From: Hyperoplus lanceolatus
Lineage: Eukaryota; Chordata; Actinopteri; Uranoscopiformes; Ammodytidae
NCBI GenBank assembly: GCA_026929865.2
Contig: CM049407.1
Coordinates: forward strand, 17,783,501 to 17,847,500
Direction of reading: 5' to 3'
DNA length: 64,000 nt
The position numbers were made by a program, and so were the translations under genes. The notes under the pieces are model-generated. The model saw nothing but the letters and a program-made list of their open reading frames with translations, searched no databases and was not told the origin of the DNA. Below, one piece after another: positions 57,401 through 64,000 of the stretch (positions are counted from its first letter, which is position 1; each line of letters begins with the position of its first letter).

Positions 57401-60400
57401 GGCAAAAAGAGTTTTCTCCCATCCAATTTAACTTAAAATTCAACAACCAGGATGAGCAGACGCAAATGAGGACAGCTGTTTGACATAGCACCTGAATCAA
57501 TGACTATACGATTGCTGCAGAAACTGTAAACGGGGGTTAACAATGTGAAAAAAGTGCATTTAGTCTCAAATCTTGGGTGAAGGTAACACTACTAGTGGTT
57601 TGATAAGAGATGCACTCCCATCTTTATCACCATGGCAAACCCACCTGTTCCTGGTTCACACTCCTCCAGGTCCTCATCATCACTTGGACACTCGGCTGAC
57701 GCAACCAGAATATCATCTGAGTTCTGCGGCTGAAAGAAAAACAGAGAAAATGTGTTGTTTTCAACAAACACACAGGCAACACTTTCCCATCATCTTAATT
57801 TGTACTCAGTATTTTATGAGTGTGCAGCACTGTACCACTTTGGTGTTTTTGCTCGGAGCAACACTAGAAAGACAACAAATCCCATATGTGCCAATTCGGT
57901 GGCTTTTTTATCTTTCTCCCCTGTGGTTGACTTTATGTGTTTGCAAACAAAGTAAGGGAACTTCTGATGGAGAGTACATTCTCAGGGGGATAAATGGTGT
58001 TGATGTTTTCAGCTTATTTTACATAACTTGCTATTTGTACAATTATTTTACATTACTATTGCAAAAACTAATTCTACAAATGCTAAATCAGAGCTTTGAT
58101 ATTTGTAAATAGGATGTTAGATTCCACAATGGAATACCTGAGCAGAGCAGGGAAGAGATGGTTCACTAATGGAGTTCTTCGAAAAATTGAAGATACAGCG
58201 AAGGCAATTTCAAAGAAACTGGCGAAGAAAATGTTAAGAAAAAAGGAGTCTGTATTTTTATTAGCATAGATGTGGATTTTTCTTTGAAACCGAAGGACAT
58301 CCTGTACACCGGAGGAAATCCTTCCAATTTGGCAGGTTTGCAGCATTAGGATTTAAATCAACTCTTTTGAAATGGGGGTTTGTGATGTCCACTAGTCTGG
58401 ACTCTGAGTGCAGCATTGCGACTGCTCAATGTGTGAAAAGATGTTCTTCAAATGTGTTTAGTGAAAAGCATTTTATGCACTTGAACTGTGCTAGTTAAAA
58501 AAATACATTGAAGCCAGAGTTATTATCATCGCATACTTGAAAGGAAAGTGAATTATGTGATAAATTCTAAGTAAAGTACATATCGTCACCCTCTTAAAAA
58601 TAATGGCCTAAGTCATTTTTTGGCCAAAATGATTTTTTTGCTTAAATCATCTCCTCATGATGCTGGCCACCTCTGGTAAAATGGCCTAATTCCTCAGTTG
58701 AACAGATCATGTGATTTTACTGATTTGTCAAGAGTGTGTTTTAGGCCATTTTATTTTGCCTAAGTCAAAATGTACTGTTATTTTTTTTTTCAATGACATT
58801 TTACAAGTGTGTAAAATGGCTTAAGTCACAAGTTAAACATTAATAAAAAGGGTTTATTCCTATTATGTTACATAATTGACAGAAATTGTAATCACAATGT
58901 CAAGAGTCATCTTTTGACATAACCTGTTTGAGTGAAATTATTAATGAATATCATATATTCAATCTTTGGTTAAGTTTTTTGTGTTTCCTGAAAACACTGA
59001 AAAAATTACTTAAGCCATTATTTTAAGAGGGTGACGATATGAGAAAACCAGTTGTAGGTGACAAGTTCAATTAATTTCGTATACATCATTGTATTCTAAT
59101 ACCTACTGAATATGATATTTTGCACATGCATACTGCATTTATTGATATGGGAAATTGAATTTTAATAACGTAATTGTTTTAGAATCCTTTGAGTCTGCGG
59201 TGATAAGGTTGTGGAGGGTGGCAGTCAGCAGTCAGTGTGTCATACAAACATTACTACTTTTTATTTCTGGTTTCAACACAAATAAAACAGAAAAACGTCC
59301 CCCTCTGAGACTGAGGTCTTCAAATCTGAATTATATTTTTGTTATTTGAAGTTTAAATACAAAGTTTTAAATTTTAATGAAGGAGCTGGGGCACCTTTAC
59401 ACAAAGTTAAGCGCCATGGCTACTGCAATACTATATAAAAATACTCGGTTAAGTACTTTTTTATTTACAAAGAATGACATAATGTGCCTTGTAACACAAT
59501 GTGAATGGGAGAGCTCCAACTATGAGCAAAATGTTTAAAAAAATTACATTGGGACAGATTCAGAATGTACAGAAGGTTTGATACAGCAGATCCAAATATA
59601 TAAATATATATATATAAATACTTAAAAGTCTGGTCAATTCCAGGATTAAACTATTTTGGTAGCGGTCACATAAGGAAATGCATATTAAATGTATAGTTCT
59701 GAATTAACCATTATCTTGTACTGTTGAGGAGAATGCCAAGTGAATGCATTACGGTAATATGAAGTGAATATTAGACCATTAAGAGGTTGGGGGCTTTTGT
59801 ATGAAAAAAGATAGAAGGCACCTTATTCTCACTAACATTTGTTACAATGTCAATGTTACTTCTTACAAATGTACATTAAAATATTTGGAACAATATAAAG
59901 TATTTTAAATAACAATGCAAAGCCCAATTTCTAGAAACTAAAAGTTAAAAAAGTTATATTAATATTTATATAGTTTTATATATTGTATTGCTAACACTGT
60001 ATATTGTGTTTATTGTGTTCTGTTGTATGATCCAGTTACTTAACCTCTTGGAAACGTGGTGACAACAACATTCATCTTAGATTATAAACCAATGAACATC
60101 CAGCTCTTATTACATTTGCATTCAGTTCTCTTCAAATGATGCCTTTAAATACTGTCTCTGACCTTTGAGATGCTCTCCCTCAGGCTTGGCGAGCGCTGCC
60201 TGCGTGTGGTGGTGGTGGCCATGGTGGTGGTGGTCTCCATGATAGTGGTGGACATATCGGACACGGCCAGGGGCGTGGCGGAGGTGCTGTCCGTGGTCGA
60301 CACAGCCAGCGAGTCGCCGACCAGACGCAGGTTCCCCTCCACCTGTATGCTGGGGTCGTTCTCTGCAGCCAGTTTGAGCACCTGGAGACCGTTGTAGTAC

Positions 60401-60491
60401 AGCCCCGATATCTGACCCTGGAAGGGCCGACCCTTGTCATGGCCGCCAATTTTAATGGCTGCCTGGCTGTTAAAGATGGTCAACTGTCTCC
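53629..60491 (-). CDS. nrxn2: nrxn2, last three coding exons (3' end of gene)
   Basis: Neurexins are presynaptic adhesion receptors that bind neuroligins and LRRTMs. Three exons in agreeing phase: 60163-60491, 57645-57729 and 53629-54441. Together they give the end of LNS domain 6, the Ser/Thr-rich stalk, a transmembrane helix and a cytoplasmic tail ending EYYV, a PDZ ligand for CASK and Mint. The end [12 protein letters not shown] and NGAVVKDK fit NRXN2 better than NRXN1 or NRXN3, and pcnx3 next door agrees with the human 11q13.1 pairing. The rest of the gene lies beyond the window. Which teleost duplicate (a or b) cannot be told. The last exon has one frame break. Confidence 0.92.
54442..57644 (-). 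other. nrxn2 intron with a nested hAT-like element
   Basis: Intron between the acidic stalk exon and the last exon, AT-rich, with short TA repeats near 55360-55425. The only structured unit I see is the 1-kb hAT-like element at 55888-56888. A (GT)n tract is present near 57078-57101. Confidence 0.6.
55888..56888. mobile_element. non-autonomous hAT-like element, 1001 bp
   Basis: The ends CAGGGGTTTCAAACTC and, inverted, CACATGTGTCAAACTC have an exact 8-bp target duplication GGTTAAAC (55880-55887 and 56889-56896). GGGCCA motifs near both ends (AAAGGGCCACTC; CGCGGGCCACATC) are typical of this widespread family. No transposase is found. Confidence 0.87.
57645..57729 (-). CDS. nrxn2: nrxn2 short acidic stalk exon
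   Basis: An 85-nt exon reading [20 protein letters not shown], then LEECEPGTG. The two Cys residues of this loop and the acidic SDDED are conserved in neurexins. It lies in the region of alternative splice site 5. Phase 0 in, phase 1 out; the donor is gtgggt. Confidence 0.93.
57730..60162 (-). other. nrxn2 intron with a 455-bp MITE
   Basis: Intron between the LNS6/stalk exon and the acidic stalk exon. Apart from the TIR element at 58583-59037 and short AT repeats near 59597-59620, nothing is recognised. Confidence 0.55.
58583..59037. mobile_element. 455-bp MITE with TCGTCACCCTCTTAAAA ends
   Basis: The left end TCGTCACCCTCTTAAAAATA and right end (TATTTTAAGAGGGTGACGA, inverted) form a TIR that continues into TAATGGC(C)TAAGT for about 33 bp. 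TA flanks both sides (58581-58582 and 59038-59039). The core repeats short CCTAAGTCA / GGCTTAAGTCA motifs in both orientations (58609, 58772, 58831, 59009). No coding capacity. Confidence 0.8.
60163..60491 (-). CDS. nrxn2: nrxn2 exon: end of LNS6 and start of stalk
   Basis: A 329-nt exon reading [16 protein letters not shown], then [20 protein letters not shown], which are the last strands of the laminin-neurexin-sex hormone binding globulin domain 6. It then runs into the mucin-like stalk with a Thr-rich stretch ([19 protein letters not shown]). The acceptor is at 60492 next to a long (GA)n tract; the donor is gtcaga, just below 60163. Ends at phase 0. Confidence 0.95.
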
Positions 60492-60528
60492 CTGAAGTTA
60501 GACGGAGACGTCGGGGATGAGAGAGTGA

Positions 60529-60570
<42 letters not shown>

Positions 60571-63521
60571 TGGCCAAAGGGAAGAGAATGGTAGAGCAGA
60601 CGAAGAGAAGTCACATGGGAGAGCTTGCACAGGAGCATTATTTGAACCAGGTGTGCTTTAGTGATTAATAGGTATTTAATATTAGATTTAGATGTTAACT
60701 TTAAAAGGAGTGGGTTAGTTAGCAGATGTTTAATACCATCAGAGGAGGCTTAACGCCTATATTTAGTTGCCTATTTAAGTCTTTTGATCGCACATAGAAA
60801 GTAGAGATAGTAGAATTATCAGTGAGTTAGCCAGCTGTTTGTGGGGAGGAAAAAAGGACAGATGTTTTTCCAGGATATCTATTTATCTCTTAACTCCAGA
60901 GTAGTTGGTGCAAGGATGCATATCTCATGGCTTCTTTTTGTTTACAAAGATGGGTGAATTGTTAAGAGTCATACTAGACGTCCAACTGAATAAATACACC
61001 CCATTTTGCCCTGCACTGACTCTATCAGCCATTAGGCCACTGAAACATGCCCTGCTCTGGCTCCCCCTCTTCATACAAGTGTTTCACCCCCTCAAAGGGG
61101 CAGCGATATCTAACGGCACCGTTGTCAGCAGCTTCACTGATAAGCAGTGTTACATGAGGGAAGGAGGACAGCAGTAATGGGCCCATCTCAGGGGAATACT
61201 TATTAGGAACGTTAATGGCTGCAAACGGTTATCTACTTACGTATATAGAAAAAAGTTGTACATGGTAAGTCAGTATGGGTTGCAACTTGCAGGGAACAAG
61301 AATTAGAAAATGAGTTAATTTGGTGTGATGCCACCCAGGAGTTATGTTTTAAAAACTTTTCATTTTAGGAGGAACAATTTATGGTAAATCTATGTCACAT
61401 AGAAACATAGTTTCACTAGTGTTATGATAAACGTTACACAGCATTTTTATGATTTTATGTAGAATAATTACACACAGTATCTATTTACACACATAGGTTA
61501 AGGGGAGGGGGCGGTAGAGGGTTAGACAAGGGTTATGTGTTTTTAGTTAATCGGTTTAAAATTCTTTAGAAGGTGCAGCTCGTCAACAAGGTGTAAGGAT
61601 GACAAAGAATAAACCGCAAGTATGCTATACCCCTTTGCCTCGACACTTATTTTGAATTCCACTTGAAGCTCTATTGTGGTCATCAAATATATAATGTCAA
61701 TATCTAAATTTCAATTAAAATGGGGGTATGCATTTGGGTAACTTGATCCTTGTCACCCTTGTCTTTTGGCACTGCACCTCTCATGGGGGAAAGGTTATTT
61801 AGTAGTTATTTCAAGGATTCATTAGTTAATGTTTTACCTTTATCGAGTAGCCACTCGTCAACTACCCGACCAAGTCTGTATGGGATTCTTTGTCTAGCAA
61901 TAGCCAGTCGCTCATTATCAAAGTGTCCTTCAAAGAATTTGGAGAGACAGATTAAAGGTTAAAGTCTGCAAGCTGAAAGATCACATGGTTAGAAACAGTG
62001 TTATAATGGTTAACAAGGTTTAACAAGTTATCAATTTTAACCCAGCTGTGAGTTAAAAGAAACCTGCGCTTTACTGAGACTAGTTATCACGAGTAACAGT
62101 GTTTATACTAATTAGAATGTTGTTTAGGCTATTTATAATGTGCTACACTAGTTAGTGTTATTTAGTTCTTTTTAAGCAAATTATAATATTCAGTAAATAC
62201 CAGTTAAAGTAAAATGGCAAATTATGTAATGTATTTTAAAAAACAAGGTTAATTCCAGTAAACAATAAAATAAAAACATTTAAAAATCAACAACTTCAAC
62301 AAAGACAATCAGGAAAACAGCATTTAGTGATAGAAAGTCTGTAGTTAGAGCAGAAAAAAGATGTAAGACATTATAGAGTGCCTTAATCACACCCCACTTC
62401 TGTTCCACAATGTACTTTAGTAATGTATTGTGTGATATACAATGTGTTTTACTCCCATGAGATATACTGACTGTAGGTCTGCATCTAAGCCCATGGGTGC
62501 ACTAGTTGTTGAATTCTTAAGCTAATTGCTGTTAATATATTCCGGCTTAATTAACAAGTCAGTGGATAAACGTTTAGCTCTTGTACACCCGTATCTGATT
62601 TTAGTTTTAGGAAATAACTTTATTTGTATGTTAAACTACATTGTGGAATCAGGGTTAATAGGACAAAGGCCCCTCTTAAGTGGGGCAGGACTTCAGCTCT
62701 CTATTCAACACATGCAAGCGCAGAGGAGTCATTATTCAAATAGAAACTATGCGGCAGGACATATACTGTCTGACGCACACTATATTGCCAGTTTCTGGAC
62801 AATAAGATGCCAATTAGAGCCATACATATGTTGTATTCAATCGTGTACTTATCCGGTGTCACCCGCAAGGTTTCCACAAGGTCCTGGCTTAACATCTCGT
62901 AAATTCTTGTCGACATTATTTACAGCATGTGTAGGGTAACTTGTTCCATTTAGACTTAATTAAGAACAGGATATCTGAAAATCAATTATCTTCAACCAAT
63001 TTATGTTATGACTAAAAATGTAAAACAGATGAAAATGGATAAATAATAAAGAACGTCAGCCATCTTAATTGACATGTCATTGAATAGTAATGAATGGATA
63101 AAAAGGATTAGGATTACAGTGGAAAATGGAAAAGGAGGCGCAGTACATGGCATTGCTTGACAGCTGACATGAAGCTTACCTAGACTATGGTTTCCCCTGT
63201 ATGCTTTGATAGAGAGCAGGTATTTATAATAGGTGAAGCAGTGAGCCTTTGGAGGGCTGCAGGCAGTGGCCATGTGTCATACATGTTAGTAGACGTTTAA
63301 TGCCTCACTGGAGAAAATGAAGATCCATCCTGTCCATCCCCGTGTACAATACACTCTTGTTTATGATTGCTGCAATGCTCTTTACACATTCACAATTAGA
63401 AATGTTTCAAATGATCTCTTATTACCGAGTGGGAGATGACAAAGAGTGGAAACACGACAAACATGGCTGTCGCAAATATTGAGTTTTGATCCATGTGTGG
63501 CACGGTGTGCGTGTGTTTACA

Positions 63522-63563
<42 letters not shown>

Positions 63564-64000
63564 GTGTTTGTTCTGTGCACCAGCTGGATGAAGAGAGGGG
63601 GCTTGGTTTCCCCTTCGCTACGCCAGCTGGTGCACCTGTTCTAAATAAGGTTAATCGGTGGATTGGTTCAGAACAGGTTAAAGCACAGCCGGTCGTGATC
63701 ATATTATGTGTGTTTTTTTTGTGGGTGTATATTTCAAGTATGTGTGCACATAGCTGATTGTGTTTGTGCCTATGCAGAGCTTGTCATCAAATAATACGCA
63801 AAGCCATAAGGGTAGGGGAGAACGGGGGAATCTGAGGCATCGGGTAATGTGAGCCACCTCCTGTATCTAGGCAACGGAAATTTGTGGTCATGTGAGATAT
63901 ATCTTTTCAAGCCCCTCTCATTTCCCCATAGCCCTGAAAGAGAGGACCTCATGGTGCTGTGGTAAGCATGTTTTTTTCACCAAAATAGGTATTTTGCATG
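60492..64000 (-). other. nrxn2 intron (right end of window), nothing coding recognised
   Basis: Upstream intron of nrxn2. It contains a (GA)n tract at 60522-60568 beside the exon, a (GT)n tract at about 63523-63560 and a 13-bp inverted repeat GTGCACCAGCTGG / CCAGCTGGTGCAC (about 63575-63635). 63813-63845 resembles the start of the element-like stretch at 36600. I find no further LNS6 exon before the window ends. Confidence 0.5.

Noticed and set aside
57573..58112. 179-codon plus-strand open frame
   Set aside because: It crosses the nrxn2 acidic exon antisense and intronic sequence; no known domain and no codon signal.
62526..62939. 137-codon plus-strand open frame in the nrxn2 intron
   Set aside because: No recognisable family, no splice partners and no conserved motif; length is compatible with chance in this composition.

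Overview
This is a piece of a teleost fish nuclear genome. Evidence: vertebrate intron-exon genes with GT/AG splice sites, long AT-rich introns, dense CA/GT microsatellites, tRNA-derived SINEs of the teleost type, several Tc1-like and hAT-like elements, and a Gmr1-type Ty3/gypsy retrotransposon. Nothing in it is bacterial. Four protein genes can be read by joining exons whose reading phases agree.

Layout. 2-319 (+): last two exons of dlat (E2 of the pyruvate dehydrogenase complex). 3408-7576 (+): a complete 7-exon, 300-residue CTX/CAR-family immunoglobulin adhesion protein with a PDZ-ligand-like C-terminus. 11298-44094 (-): a complete 35-exon pecanex gene, pcnx3, about 2262 residues, convergent with the Ig gene; a CRE plus CCAAT pair at 45776-45798 marks its likely promoter. 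53629-60491 (-): the last three coding exons of a neurexin, best matched to nrxn2 (end of LNS6, mucin-like stalk, transmembrane helix, EYYV PDZ ligand). In human, PCNX3 and NRXN2 are both on 11q13.1, which fits the paralogue calls.

Mobile DNA fills the pcnx3 introns and the pcnx3-nrxn2 gap. Intron 14 holds a young LTR retrotransposon (20731-27887, TSD AAGAC, LTRs about 99% identical). Its pol order is protease-integrase-RT-RNase H, integrase before RT, the hallmark of the Gmr1 group. It carries an in-frame stop, a frameshift and a hAT element (25870-27252) inserted near the end of pol. Intron 13 holds a decayed Tc1-like element split by two further TIR elements. Intron 1 holds a Tc1-like element (42010-43616) whose transposase has D-D-E spacing of 38 residues, broken only by one stop codon. 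The intergenic region holds a 2.5-kb TIR element (45936-48470) with a nested Tc1 deletion derivative (46963-47829) still encoding a helix-turn-helix peptide.

Two single-base frame breaks, both at homopolymers in otherwise conserved genes (pcnx3 exon 21 near 18600; nrxn2 last exon near 54275-54308), look more like consensus errors than gene death, but reads are needed to decide. I found no rRNA, functional tRNA, CRISPR or operon structure. The most distinctive system here is the Gmr1-like element together with the nested TE history around it.
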